In this document: positions 1-8,865 of the stretch, piece after piece
Layout of the letters: each line of letters starts with the position of its first letter
How positions within the stretch are numbered: the first letter of the stretch is position 1
Source of the DNA: JADFUS01 sp036653215
Lineage (GTDB): Bacteria; Bacteroidota; Bacteroidia; Bacteroidales; Rikenellaceae
Assembly (NCBI GenBank): GCA_036653215.1
Contig: JAVVUK010000019.1
Span: 1 to 21,988, forward strand
Direction of reading: 5' to 3'
DNA: 21,988 nt
The notes under the pieces: generated by a model
Database searches by the model: none
What the model was told of the DNA's origin: nothing
What the model saw: only the letters and a program-made list of their open reading frames with translations
Translations under genes and position numbers: made by a program

Positions 1-626
1 ATCACTATATCCGCCTCACGCACTACTTCTGCAAGGTTTTTAGTACGACTGTGGCACACGGTGACAGTAGCATCTCCGGGATAACCCTTAGCACTTAAAA
101 GATTTGACACAGGACGACCTACAATATTGCTACGTCCTATGACTACACATCGTTTACCTGATGTTTCGATTTTGTAATATTTGAGAAGCTCGGAAACTCC
201 AAGCGGAGTAGCCGACACAAAAGAGTCCATACCCAAAATCATACGTCCTACATTTACGGGATGAAAACCGTCAACGTCTTTGTTCGGATCGATAGCGTTA
301 ACGACTGTCTCCTCGCTTATATGTTTTGGAAGAGGCAACTGAACGATAAATCCATCAACCGCATTATCTTTATTAAGCCTATCAATGATTGATAAAAGCT
401 CTGCCTCTGTTGTCTCTGCTTCAAGTCTTATAACCTCCGAATTAAAGCCGAGTTCCTTACAAGCACGCTCTTTATGACCTACATATGTTTGGCTCGCCCC
501 ATCATCACCCACCAAAACAGCAACCAAATAAGGTCGTTTTTGTCCTGCGGCAACCATAGCTCTAACCTCATCTGCAATACGTTCGTTTAGTGCTTGAGAG
601 ACCTCTTTTCCTTTTATTAACTCCAT
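1..626 (-). CDS. folD: FolD, methylenetetrahydrofolate dehydrogenase/cyclohydrolase (3' part outside window)
   Basis: Bifunctional cytoplasmic enzyme of one-carbon metabolism that interconverts 5,10-methylene-THF, methenyl-THF and 10-formyl-THF. Reading leftward from an ATG at 626 gives 208 codons with no stop before the window edge, so about 80 C-terminal residues are missing compared with the usual length near 290. Visible family motifs in order are VGDDGASQTYVGHKE, containing the catalytic lysine region, VDGFIVQLPLPKHI, PNKDVDGFHPVNVGRM, and the Rossmann segment VVIGRSNIVGRP followed by ATVTVCHSRT. It is the last gene seen of a leftward series and lies 25 bases after the ffh stop, so it is probably co-transcribed with ffh. 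The frame is intact over the visible part. The identification is secure. Confidence 0.96.
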   Translation of the reverse strand, partial: MELIKGKEVSQALNERIADEVRAMVAAGQKRPYLVAVLVGDDGASQTYVGHKERACKELGFNSEVIRLEAETTEAELLSIIDRLNKDNAVDGFIVQLPLPKHISEETVVNAIDPNKDVDGFHPVNVGRMILGMDSFVSATPLGVSELLKYYKIETSGKRCVVIGRSNIVGRPVSNLLSAKGYPGDATVTVCHSRTKNLAEVVREADIV

Positions 627-651
627 ATATTATTAATTATTTAGACAGTTT

Positions 652-1977
652 TTATCTTCGTCTCATGTTTTGCATAGCCCCTTTGACACCACCACCAGCA
701 ACCATCTTCATCATCTTACGGGTATCTTCAAATTGCTTAATCAGCCTGTTTACATCTGGCAAGGTGCGTCCCGATCCTTTGGCGATACGTTCACGACGTT
801 TTGCATTTATGATAGATGGCTCACGGCGTTCCTCCGGAGTCATAGAATTTATCATAGCCTCCGTATATTTAAACACATCATCATCAAAATCCATGTCTTT
901 GATAACTTTACCCATGCCTGGTATCATACCTGCAATATCTTTAAAGTTACCCATCTTCTTAATTTGTTGTATCTGAGCCATAAAGTCGTCAAAGCCAAAT
1001 TGGTTCTTTAACAACTTACGTTCCATCTTCTTAGCCTCGACCTCGTTAAAGTTCTCCTGTGCCTTTTCGACCAAAGAGACGATGTCGCCCATGCCAAGAA
1101 TACGATCTGCCATACGTTCAGGGTGGAATGGCTCAAGAGCATCCATTTTCTCCCCATTACTCATAAACTTAAGAGGCTTGTCGACCACACTGCAGATAGA
1201 TATTGCAGCACCACCACGAGTATCACCGTCAAGTTTTGTAAGTACGACCCCATCAAAATCAATCCTCTCGTTAAACTCTTTTGCCGTATTTACAGCATCT
1301 TGACCCGTCATAGCATCGACAACAAAGAGCGTTTCCGAAGGGTTAATGCTCTTTTTGATGTTCGAAATCTCGTTCATCATCTCCTCATCGACAGATAAAC
1401 GACCTGCAGTATCGACAATTACGGTGTTAAAACCCTTTTCACGAGCATACGCAATGGCATTTTGAGCTATCTGGACAGGGTTGTTATTTCCCTCTTCTGT
1501 ATATATATCGACACCTACTTGTTCTGCAAGGACACGAAGCTGCTCGATAGCAGCAGGACGGTAGACATCGCAAGCGGTAAGAAGCACCTTACGAGACTTT
1601 TTGTTTTTCAACATAAAAGCCAACTTCCCAGTAAAGGTAGTCTTACCAGAACCTTGAAGACCGGCAATAAGTATTATGTTTGGCGTTCCTGTAAGGTCTA
1701 TCTCAGTGATGGTGCCACCCATGAGTTTAGCCAACTCATCACGGAACACTTTAACCATAAGTTGACCCGGCTTAACACTTGTAAGGACATCTTGACCTAA
1801 CGCTTTTGTCTTAACATCGGCAACAAACTCCTTTGCCACCTTATAGTTTACATCGGCCTCAACAAGTGCTTTACGCACCTCTTTTAGCGTCTCTGCAACA
1901 TTAATCTCTGTTACTTTACCTTCACCTTTAAGTACTTTAAAGGAGCGTTCTAATTTTTCACTTAAATTTTCAAACAT
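652..1977 (-). CDS. ffh: Ffh, signal recognition particle GTPase
   Basis: Protein component of the bacterial signal recognition particle. It binds signal sequences and 4.5S RNA and hands ribosomes to FtsY at the inner membrane. The 441-residue product is of normal length. An N-terminal helical domain precedes the G domain, which has the P-loop GLQGSGKTT at 106-114, DTAGR at 189-193 and TKLDGDTRGG from 247. A methionine-rich M domain follows from about 325 (FMAQIQQIKKMGNF, MIPGMGKVIKDM) and contains the RNA-binding segment RRERIAKGSGR. It lies 16 bases after rseP and 25 bases before folD. The 4.5S RNA gene is not in this window. Nothing is unusual in the sequence. Confidence 0.98.
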   Translation of the reverse strand: MFENLSEKLERSFKVLKGEGKVTEINVAETLKEVRKALVEADVNYKVAKEFVADVKTKALGQDVLTSVKPGQLMVKVFRDELAKLMGGTITEIDLTGTPNIILIAGLQGSGKTTFTGKLAFMLKNKKSRKVLLTACDVYRPAAIEQLRVLAEQVGVDIYTEEGNNNPVQIAQNAIAYAREKGFNTVIVDTAGRLSVDEEMMNEISNIKKSINPSETLFVVDAMTGQDAVNTAKEFNERIDFDGVVLTKLDGDTRGGAAISICSVVDKPLKFMSNGEKMDALEPFHPERMADRILGMGDIVSLVEKAQENFNEVEAKKMERKLLKNQFGFDDFMAQIQQIKKMGNFKDIAGMIPGMGKVIKDMDFDDDVFKYTEAMINSMTPEERREPSIINAKRRERIAKGSGRTLPDVNRLIKQFEDTRKMMKMVAGGGVKGAMQNMRRR

Positions 1978-1993
1978 AGTGTTACTTTATATG

Positions 1994-3319
1994 TTATTTT
2001 ATCAATAATCTAAATATGTCATTTCCCAAAGCAAACGCCATAAGGGCAAAGAGAAGCACCATACCAGCGACTTGCATATATTCCATAAATTTCTCATTAG
2101 GCTGACGACGTGCCACAACTTCATATATAAGGAACATCACATGACCACCATCGAGAGCAGGGATAGGAAGGATATTCATGACTGCCAATATTACAGAAAA
2201 GAGAGCCGTCATGTTCCAAAATCGAAACCAATCCCACACCGGAGCAAAAACGCTACCCATAGATATAACACTTCCAATTTGTTTATATGCACCTGTGCTT
2301 GGTGTAAATACCAATTTCATTTGGTCTACATAGCTTGTAACCATACCAAAAGTACGATCTACACCTTTACCAATAGATTGGAAGAAATTATAGTCTACCT
2401 CTGTAATAGCTATGCCACGTATAGGATCGCTAAATATGCCAACCATACCCTCATCTGACACCTTAACAGGTAGGCTTTTAGCAACTTTAACACCCATAGA
2501 ATCACGAATTACATCGATCATAAGAGTGCTATCTTTACAACTTTGGAAAATCGTTTTAAATTCATCACCAAAGATCATAGTCACACCGTTTATGCCCACA
2601 AGGCTATCTCCTTTCATGAGACCGCCAACAGCCGCTCCACTACCCACCATTGTAGAATCGACAACATATGTGTTACGTATTTGGAAGACATAGTCTGTAA
2701 GTAGAGGCTCTATATTTTTCTTATCCATAGGGACAACTACCTTTTCGCCACCACGCTCAACAAGCACCTCTTTAGGGTTAGAGATTATGATTGCCTCTCT
2801 AACTTTCATATAGTTATCGAACGTTTGACCATCCACAGAGAGTATCTTATCTCCATTTACGAAACCTATTTTCTGTCCAAGATCACTAAATTCGTAACCG
2901 TATTTTACATCTTCATTTTTGATGTATGACTCTCCATAAGAGAAGCTCATACATATATATATTATGAAAGCTGTTATTATGTTCATCAACACCCCACCAA
3001 TCATGACAAGCAACCTCTGCCATGCCGGTTTACTGCGAAACTCATATTCCTTAGCAGGTTGTTTCATCTGCTCTTTATCCATAGACTCATCCATCATACC
3101 AGATAGTTTCACATATCCGCCAAAAGGGATCCATCCAATACCATATTCTGTTTCGCCATGTTTATATTTGAAAAGCGAAAATTTAGGATTGAAGAATAAG
3201 TAAAATTTCTCGACCCTTATTCCAAACATCTTAGCAAAGAGGAAGTGTCCCCCCTCGTGTATCATAACAAGTAAAGATAGTGATAGTATAAATTGAAGCG
3301 TTTTTATTAAAATTTCCAT
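1994..3319 (-). CDS. rseP: RseP-type site-2 protease (M50 zinc metalloprotease)
   Basis: Polytopic membrane zinc protease of the site-2 family, known for cutting anti-sigma factors and residual signal peptides within the inner membrane. The 441-residue product has the zinc motif HEGGH at 21-25 in the first membrane segment, FGGYVKLSG after it, a second hydrophobic segment near 105-130, two PDZ-like regions between about 155 and 320, and the third zinc ligand in PALDGGH (Asp390) within a late membrane segment. The usual motif is HExxH with Phe at the third position. Here that residue is Gly, and the catalytic residues remain. The ATG start lies 13 bases inside the end of dxr, which suggests translational coupling. 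No anti-sigma factor gene is adjacent, so the substrate is not indicated by context. Confidence 0.95.
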   Translation of the reverse strand: MEILIKTLQFILSLSLLVMIHEGGHFLFAKMFGIRVEKFYLFFNPKFSLFKYKHGETEYGIGWIPFGGYVKLSGMMDESMDKEQMKQPAKEYEFRSKPAWQRLLVMIGGVLMNIITAFIIYICMSFSYGESYIKNEDVKYGYEFSDLGQKIGFVNGDKILSVDGQTFDNYMKVREAIIISNPKEVLVERGGEKVVVPMDKKNIEPLLTDYVFQIRNTYVVDSTMVGSGAAVGGLMKGDSLVGINGVTMIFGDEFKTIFQSCKDSTLMIDVIRDSMGVKVAKSLPVKVSDEGMVGIFSDPIRGIAITEVDYNFFQSIGKGVDRTFGMVTSYVDQMKLVFTPSTGAYKQIGSVISMGSVFAPVWDWFRFWNMTALFSVILAVMNILPIPALDGGHVMFLIYEVVARRQPNEKFMEYMQVAGMVLLFALMAFALGNDIFRLLIK

Positions 3320-4461
3320 ATATTAAGTTGTCGTGTTTTAGTATCTATTTTTTCATAATCTTCAAGCGTTGGAGAGGCTGTATAAGGCATCTCATCCATT
3401 GCCATTTCTATATATTTTGGTATGTCTATAAATTTTATTTTACCATCAAGGAAAGCACCAACAGCAACTTCATTTGCCGCATTCATGACGCATGGCATAC
3501 TTCCACCCTTTTCTAAAGCCCTATAAGCAAGTGAAAGACACTTAAATGTCTTAGCATCGGCAGGAGAAAAAGACATCTCTATTCCATCTTTAAAGCTAAG
3601 TCGTCCGTTATTTAACGGTAGTCGCAAAGGAAAAGTGAGAGCGTATTGGATCGGCACTCTCATATCGGGAACACCAAGCTGCGCCTTTATTGCCCCATCG
3701 GCAAACTGAACCATAGAGTGGATATATGAAGATGGGTGTACTGTTACTTCTATCTGCTCTGGTTTAAGATCAAAAAGCCAACGTGCCTCAATCACCTCTA
3801 ACCCTTTATTCATAAGAGTTGCCGAGTCGATTGTGATTTTACGCCCCATAACCCAATTGGGGTGTTTAAGGGCATCCTCAACACCAACTTTAGAAAGTTC
3901 TTCTGCCGTATATCCACGAAAAGGACCACCTGAGGCTGTAAGTATGATTTTATCTATCTTGGATTGTTCTCCTACTAAACATTGGAATATTGCGGAGTGC
4001 TCAGAATCGACAGGTATGATTGTCGCTTTATATTTTAAAGCCTCACTCATAACAAGCTCTCCTGCAACAACAAGAGTCTCTTTGTTAGCAAGGGCTATTT
4101 TCTTGCCAGCCCTAATAGCACTCATAGTAGGAGCTAAAGCCGCATAACCTACAATTGCCGAGACAACGGTATCTACGGTTGTAGAAGAGGCGACCTGCTC
4201 AAGGGCACTCTTACCACAATATACCTTTATATCTTCTTTTATTAAAGCCTCTTTAAGCAATTCGTAATATTGCTCTTGAGCTATGACCACACTGTTTGGC
4301 TTGTATTTTATCGCTTGCTCGGCAAGTAATTTCCAACTACTATTTGAGGTAAGCACCTCTACCTCGAAAAGAGAGTCGTTAGCCTCAATAATTTGGAGTG
4401 TCTGACACCCTATTGAACCTGTTGAACCTAAGATACATATCCTGTTTTTTGTTATCTTCAT
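3307..4461 (-). CDS. dxr: Dxr, 1-deoxy-D-xylulose-5-phosphate reductoisomerase
   Basis: NADPH-dependent enzyme that makes 2-C-methyl-D-erythritol 4-phosphate, the first committed step of the MEP isoprenoid pathway. The 384-residue protein has the N-terminal dinucleotide motif GSTGSIG (12-18), then ALANKETLVVAGE, the metal and substrate region VDSEHSAIFQ, the flexible loop region HPNWVMGRKITIDSATLMNK, and VHPSSYIHSMVQF. All are typical of Dxr and the length is normal. It begins 3 bases after the stop of the LytM-like gene and overlaps rseP by 13 bases at its end, so it belongs to the same leftward operon. The dxr-rseP neighbourhood recurs in many bacteria. Identification is secure. Confidence 0.98.
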   Translation of the reverse strand: MKITKNRICILGSTGSIGCQTLQIIEANDSLFEVEVLTSNSSWKLLAEQAIKYKPNSVVIAQEQYYELLKEALIKEDIKVYCGKSALEQVASSTTVDTVVSAIVGYAALAPTMSAIRAGKKIALANKETLVVAGELVMSEALKYKATIIPVDSEHSAIFQCLVGEQSKIDKIILTASGGPFRGYTAEELSKVGVEDALKHPNWVMGRKITIDSATLMNKGLEVIEARWLFDLKPEQIEVTVHPSSYIHSMVQFADGAIKAQLGVPDMRVPIQYALTFPLRLPLNNGRLSFKDGIEMSFSPADAKTFKCLSLAYRALEKGGSMPCVMNAANEVAVGAFLDGKIKFIDIPKYIEMAMDEMPYTASPTLEDYEKIDTKTRQLNIWKF

Positions 4462-4464
4462 CGT

Positions 4465-5418
4465 TTAGAATAAAATGTATGTTTCAGGGTCAACGGCATT
4501 TCCTTCATGCCACATAGAAAATCGTAAATATTTATTATCACCACCAATAGCCGTTGCTGTAGTATCTTGCTTCATCTCTTTGTCACCACCGACATAACCG
4601 ATTATAGCTCCGGCACCCACGACACTACCTTCTTTTACCATAAGTTGAGAAATGTTACTATATAATGATATTATCCCTGCACCATGTTGTATTTGCACCA
4701 AATAGCCGTAATAAGGACTCCATGTAGTAAAAAGAACGGTGCCCCCACTAATTGCATATACGGGCTCAGCACCCACAACGGCAATAATGATGTCTTTATT
4801 TGTTTTTCTGTTAAATGGTTTTATGATCTTACCCATAACCGGCCTAAACATATTTTGAAACTCCCCACGACGATTAAGCCTATTTTTCACTTCTATGTCA
4901 GCGACTACTTTTTTACGTAAAAGAGTATCGAGATGACTTGTTATTTCTGTCTTCCCTTTGGCTTGAGAGATAGTACTCATAAGGGCACTGTCAGATGTGA
5001 TACCACTTTTTGTACCAGCTAAAATTTGAGATATATTGTCGTTATAAACTCTCCAAAGGACAACCTCTGTTTCAAGAGAGTCAAGACTGTTTATCGCCTT
5101 TATTAGGTTTTCACGAGTCACAACCGAGTCTCTGCCATTGTTTGTGTAATATTGCCACAGAGCACTTTGACGAGCCTCGTCACTTGTCCCCATGACGTTA
5201 TTCACAAATTTGTGACGTGACATGATGCCACCAACAATACCAATCTTCGACAAAAGAGGAGTAGTAATAGAGACGGTTGTTATAATTATAAATAGAGCAA
5301 GAATTGTTGCAAGAAGAAGCAAAGCCCACTTAATAGGCTTAAAGGCATACGTCTTACTCTTATCTTTGTATCTCAGAGATGCTTCTATCAGAGGAGCATT
5401 GCTAATATTTTTAAACAT
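4465..5418 (-). CDS. Membrane-anchored LytM/M23-like protein with degenerate active site
   Basis: Predicted 317-residue protein with a short cytoplasmic tail, one membrane segment at about 30-52 (WALLLLATILALFIIITTV), a coiled or helical stretch, and a C-terminal LytM (M23 peptidase) fold recognisable from PVYAISGGTVLF, YYGYLVQIQHGAGIISLYS and VKEGSVVGAGAIIGYVG. The zinc ligands of active M23 enzymes are not visible. The HxGxD position reads NKDII, the YxH position reads YSN and the HLHF position reads YLRF. It is therefore likely a non-catalytic factor, as EnvC and NlpD are for amidases; that role is inference. An in-frame TTG at 5484 would lengthen it by 22 residues, but that codon lies upstream of the promoter at 5444-5474, so ATG 5418 was chosen. 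It is the first gene of the dxr-rseP-ffh-folD operon. Confidence 0.85.
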   Translation of the reverse strand: MFKNISNAPLIEASLRYKDKSKTYAFKPIKWALLLLATILALFIIITTVSITTPLLSKIGIVGGIMSRHKFVNNVMGTSDEARQSALWQYYTNNGRDSVVTRENLIKAINSLDSLETEVVLWRVYNDNISQILAGTKSGITSDSALMSTISQAKGKTEITSHLDTLLRKKVVADIEVKNRLNRRGEFQNMFRPVMGKIIKPFNRKTNKDIIIAVVGAEPVYAISGGTVLFTTWSPYYGYLVQIQHGAGIISLYSNISQLMVKEGSVVGAGAIIGYVGGDKEMKQDTTATAIGGDNKYLRFSMWHEGNAVDPETYILF

Positions 5419-5443
5419 ATAATACCTATATATATCGACAAGG

Positions 5444-5474
5444 CAAAGATAGTACTTTTTGGGGTGATTACAAA
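5444..5474 (-). promoter_or_regulatory. Bacteroidetes-type promoter of the lytM-like/dxr/rseP/ffh/folD operon
   Basis: On the minus strand TTTG (complement of 5471-5474) is followed after exactly 19 bases by TATCTTTG (complement of 5444-5451). This is a full match to the Bacteroidetes -33/-7 consensus TTTG-N19-TAnnTTTG. The start of transcription should fall near 5437, about 20 bases before the ATG at 5418. It decides the start codon of that gene. Confidence 0.8.
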
Positions 5475-5524
5475 CAGTTTTCAAAATTTACACTATTCAT
5501 AGGGCTATATTTCCAAAAAATCAA

Positions 5525-5532
5525 TATATTTG
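5525..5532 (+). promoter_or_regulatory. -7 element of probable gal operon promoter
   Basis: TATATTTG matches the Bacteroidetes -7 consensus TAnnTTTG and lies 32 bases before the ATG at 5565. No TTTG is found 19 bases upstream (the bases there are GGGC), so this promoter may be weak or need an activator, as would suit a sugar-inducible operon. The activator idea is inference. The 146-base divergent region also holds the leftward promoter at 5444-5474. Confidence 0.5.
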
Positions 5533-5564
5533 CACTATCAGAAAATATAAAAAATAATAATATT

Positions 5565-6479
5565 ATGAAACCAACACTATTAATTTTAGCTGCAGGAATG
5601 GGCTCAAGATATGGCTCGCTAAAACAAATGGACGGCATTGGGCCAAACAAAGAAGCAATTTTAGACTACTCTGTTTTTGATGCTGCAAGAGCAGGATTTG
5701 GCAAGGTAGTTTTTGTCATACGTCATAGTTTTGAAGCAGAATTTAAAGAGGTATTTAGCAAGAAGCATTTCGGAAATAAGATAGATGTAGATTATGTATT
5801 TCAAGAATTAGACTACCTTCCTAAAGGAGTTACTGTTCCTGAAGGTCGTGAAAAGCCATGGGGCACAAACCATGCTTTGATGATGGGCGCAAAGGCTATT
5901 AACGAGCCTTTTGCTGTGATAAATGCAGATGACTTTTATGGTGAAGATGCCTTTAAGACTCTTGCTAAAGAACTTGTTAATATGGAAGGTAAGACAAACG
6001 AATATTGCATGGTAGGCTATCGTCTTGCCAACACCATGTCTGACTTCGGATCTGTGTCTCGTGGGGTTTGTACAGCAAACGAAAAAGGAAACCTTGTTTC
6101 TATTGTTGAACGTACAGAAATAGTAAAATGTGAGAATGGTGCACAATTCCGTAACGAAAAGAAAGAGATGCAGGATATAGATGTTAACACTCTTGTATCT
6201 ATGAATATGTTCGGATTTACTCCCGACTTCTTTAAATATTCAGACGATCGTTTCATGGCGTTCCTTGAAGCAGCTAATAAAAGCGGAAATTTAAAAGCTG
6301 AATATCTTATTCCAACCGTTGTAAACGACCTTATAAACGAGGGCAAAGTGACATTAAAAGTCCTTTCAAGTGATGCTAAATGGTTTGGCGTTACATATAA
6401 AGAAGACAGACCTATCGTTGTAGCAAAATTACAAGCTCTTATCTCAGCAGGACGCTATCCACAAAAACTTTGGGAATAA
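5565..6479 (+). CDS. Sugar-phosphate nucleotidyltransferase of the galactose operon
   Basis: A 304-residue protein of the NTP-transferase (GT-A like) family, which couples a sugar 1-phosphate to a nucleotide. The N-terminal nucleotide-binding signature LAAGMGSRYGSLKQ spans 8-20, with GPNKEAILDY where the usual conserved lysine lies. PWGTNHAL occurs near 98 and the metal-binding NADDFYG at 120-126. It is the first gene of a rightward set with galM, a sugar transporter and galK, and its TAA overlaps the ATG of galM by one base. No galT or galE occurs in the window. Given the context it may turn galactose 1-phosphate or glucose 1-phosphate into a UDP-sugar. The family is clear, but substrate and nucleotide are inference and cannot be read from the sequence. 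Confidence 0.85.
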   Translation: MKPTLLILAAGMGSRYGSLKQMDGIGPNKEAILDYSVFDAARAGFGKVVFVIRHSFEAEFKEVFSKKHFGNKIDVDYVFQELDYLPKGVTVPEGREKPWGTNHALMMGAKAINEPFAVINADDFYGEDAFKTLAKELVNMEGKTNEYCMVGYRLANTMSDFGSVSRGVCTANEKGNLVSIVERTEIVKCENGAQFRNEKKEMQDIDVNTLVSMNMFGFTPDFFKYSDDRFMAFLEAANKSGNLKAEYLIPTVVNDLINEGKVTLKVLSSDAKWFGVTYKEDRPIVVAKLQALISAGRYPQKLWE

Positions 6480-7528
6480 TGGAAATTCAACAGCAAATCT
6501 TAGGATTTACGCCCAACGACAAACCTATAATCATATATACCATGACTAATAAAAATGGTATGAGCGTTAAGGTTATAAATATCGGTGCTGCAATAGTTTC
6601 TGTTAGTGTTCCCGACAAAAATGGGAAAATGAGAGAGGTAGCTTTAGGCTATCGCATACCAACAGACTATCTACGTGACCCAGCAGCTCTTGGAAAGAGT
6701 GTTGGACGTTATGCAAACCGTATTGCAAAAGGGCGTTTTACACTTGAGGGGAAAGAATATAAACTCGCAATAAACAACGGACCTAACCATCTACATGGAG
6801 GACCTACGGGTTTCCAATTTCAAGTATGGGACAGCATCGTGGAAGATGATTTTATTGCCCTTAAATATATGAGTACTGGCGGTGAAGAGGGCTATCCTGG
6901 AGCTTTGACAGCAGAAGTTGCTTTTCGTCTTAGTGAAGAAAATGAGCTTGAACTTGTCTATGTTGCCAAAGGTGATGAAACAACAATCGTAAACCTCACA
7001 AATCACACCTACTTTAACCTAAACGGTGAAGGTAGTGGTGATATATTTGGTCATACCCTTAAGCTAAACGCATCGCACTATCTACCTGTCGACAAAACTC
7101 AAATTCCAACCGGAGAGATCGCCCCTGTGAAAGGAACGCCTATGGATTTCACAACAGCAAAGCCTCTTGGGCAGGATATAAAAGAACCTTTCGAACAACT
7201 CATAATTGGAAAAGGATATGATCATTGTTGGGCAATAAACGACTATAAAAAAGGATCTCTTCACGAGGCAGCAGAGCTATACAGTCCCGAAAGTGGTATC
7301 CTTCTAAATGTCTCTACAACACAGCCTGGAGTACAAATATATACCGGCAACTGGCTTGACGGAACAGGCGTATCAAAACAAGGTGCCGAACATAAAGACT
7401 ATGAAGGAGTGGCAATAGAATGTCAAAATTTCCCTGACTCTCCTAACAAATCCAACTTTCCTTCTCCTGTCCTTAAAGCAGGCGATAAATATGAGGAGCA
7501 TATAGTATTTTCATTCTCAACGAAATAA
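6479..7528 (+). CDS. galM: GalM, aldose 1-epimerase (mutarotase)
   Basis: Interconverts alpha and beta anomers of galactose and glucose before phosphorylation by galactokinase. The 349-residue protein has NHLHGG at 103-108 (His106), NLTNHTYFNLNG with His176, and the likely general base Glu314 in VAIECQNFPDSPN, the catalytic triad of the family. ATG 6479 overlaps the stop of the preceding gene (TAATG), which indicates coupled translation. An in-frame TTG at 6470 would add three residues but is less likely. There is no signal peptide, so it is cytoplasmic, unlike secreted mutarotases found in some Bacteroidetes. Forty bases separate it from the transporter gene. The identification is secure. 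Confidence 0.95.
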   Translation: MEIQQQILGFTPNDKPIIIYTMTNKNGMSVKVINIGAAIVSVSVPDKNGKMREVALGYRIPTDYLRDPAALGKSVGRYANRIAKGRFTLEGKEYKLAINNGPNHLHGGPTGFQFQVWDSIVEDDFIALKYMSTGGEEGYPGALTAEVAFRLSEENELELVYVAKGDETTIVNLTNHTYFNLNGEGSGDIFGHTLKLNASHYLPVDKTQIPTGEIAPVKGTPMDFTTAKPLGQDIKEPFEQLIIGKGYDHCWAINDYKKGSLHEAAELYSPESGILLNVSTTQPGVQIYTGNWLDGTGVSKQGAEHKDYEGVAIECQNFPDSPNKSNFPSPVLKAGDKYEEHIVFSFSTK

Positions 7529-7568
7529 ATATTAATTTTTTAAAAATAGATACGTTAAAACCTATGTT

Positions 7569-8855
7569 ATGGTAAATAAAACGAACATAAATTACACAGG
7601 TCCATTCTTAGTAATGGTAATACTGATGTTCTTCGTTGGATTTTTCACAAATATAAACCAACAATTTCAAGCTCCTCTTCAAGCGGCACTTTTGTCAAAT
7701 GCGGGAGACATCAAAAACACACTAACCATGCTCATCACATTCTCTTGGTTCTTAGCATATCCTGCTGCCGGAGGGTTTGGTGCGAAATGGGTTGAGCGTT
7801 TTGGACACAAGACAACTCTTGTTAGAGCTCTTGTAATCATGGTTTTAGGTCTTGCTATATTTGAAGGTTCGGTGCTTCTTCAAGAATATGCTCCTTCATC
7901 TATCATTATAGGTAACGCTACTATTCCTTGGGCTTTCTTCCTATTTATATTAGGCTCTTTTGTTGTAGGTGCTGCCGTAACAATCATGCAAGTTGTCATA
8001 AACCCATATCTTATAGCTTGTAAGGTTAAAGGCACAAGCGACATACAACGTCAAAGTATCGGGGGAACAAGCAACTCGTTGGCAACAACAATAGGACCTT
8101 ACTTCGTTGCTTTTTTAATCTTCGGAGGTGCTAAAGCCGCAGATGTAGAGCTAAGTAAACTTATCGTTCCTTTTGCTCTTCTTATAGCAGCTATCGCTAT
8201 CCTTGCGGTAATTATAAGACAACAAACTCTTCCTAATATTGTAGGAGCAACAGATACAGACACAACTGTAAAAGCCCCTCTTACACGCAGCATATGGTCT
8301 TTCCGTCACTTAACATTAGGCGTGTTGGCTATCTTCTTTTATGTAGGTGTTGAGGTGTGTGTAGGTGCAAACATCGTTCTTTATGCTGACGATCTTGGAG
8401 GTACATTTGCAGAACGTGCTGCTCTTATGGCTTCTCTATATTGGGGTGGTATGCTTGTAGGACGAATTATCAGTTCTTTCATAAACAGCGTATCTGCAAA
8501 ATCACAATTGCTATTTACATCTATCTGTGCTATGGCTCTTCTTGCAGGTTCTATGATCTTTAATAATCCATGGTTACTTGTCTGTGTAGGTCTTTTCCAC
8601 TCTATCATGTGGCCAGCTATCTTCACTCTTGGACTTGATAAACTTGGTGCTTATACAAACCTTGGATCTGGTGCCTTGATGATCGGAGTTATCGGTGGTG
8701 GTGTTCTTCCTCTTATACAAGGTGCTTTAGCCGACGTTTTAGGAGGATGGGAGCTAACATGGGTATTAGTTATCGCAGCTGAAATATTCTTACTTTACTA
8801 TGCTATTCAAGGCTGCAAAGTACGTAAGAGCGACGATATGACAATAACAAAATAA
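7569..8855 (+). CDS. gluP: Glucose/galactose MFS transporter (FucP/GluP family)
   Basis: A 428-residue inner-membrane sugar:proton or sodium symporter of the major facilitator superfamily. It has about twelve hydrophobic segments, from the first at FLVMVILMFFVGFFTNI to the last at LTWVLVIAAEIFLLYYAI. The motif NQQFQAPLQAAL in the first loop, GFGAKWVERFGHK after the second helix, and the central QSIGGTSNSLATTIGPYF and GVEVCVGANIVLY segments are typical of the L-fucose/glucose-galactose permease group. It lies between galM and galK (10 bases before galK), so galactose is the likely substrate, although members of the group also take glucose. The symbol is given by family; substrate range is not proved here. 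Confidence 0.88.
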   Translation: MVNKTNINYTGPFLVMVILMFFVGFFTNINQQFQAPLQAALLSNAGDIKNTLTMLITFSWFLAYPAAGGFGAKWVERFGHKTTLVRALVIMVLGLAIFEGSVLLQEYAPSSIIIGNATIPWAFFLFILGSFVVGAAVTIMQVVINPYLIACKVKGTSDIQRQSIGGTSNSLATTIGPYFVAFLIFGGAKAADVELSKLIVPFALLIAAIAILAVIIRQQTLPNIVGATDTDTTVKAPLTRSIWSFRHLTLGVLAIFFYVGVEVCVGANIVLYADDLGGTFAERAALMASLYWGGMLVGRIISSFINSVSAKSQLLFTSICAMALLAGSMIFNNPWLLVCVGLFHSIMWPAIFTLGLDKLGAYTNLGSGALMIGVIGGGVLPLIQGALADVLGGWELTWVLVIAAEIFLLYYAIQGCKVRKSDDMTITK

Positions 8856-8865
8856 AAATATAGAT

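Noticed and set aside
670..1800. Several rightward frames over ffh
   Set aside because: They are antisense to a clearly conserved gene and show no domain.
5419..5484. N-terminal extension of the LytM-like protein to TTG 5484
   Set aside because: The TTG lies upstream of a full-match promoter at 5444-5474, so it would not be in the transcript; ATG 5418 suits the promoter.
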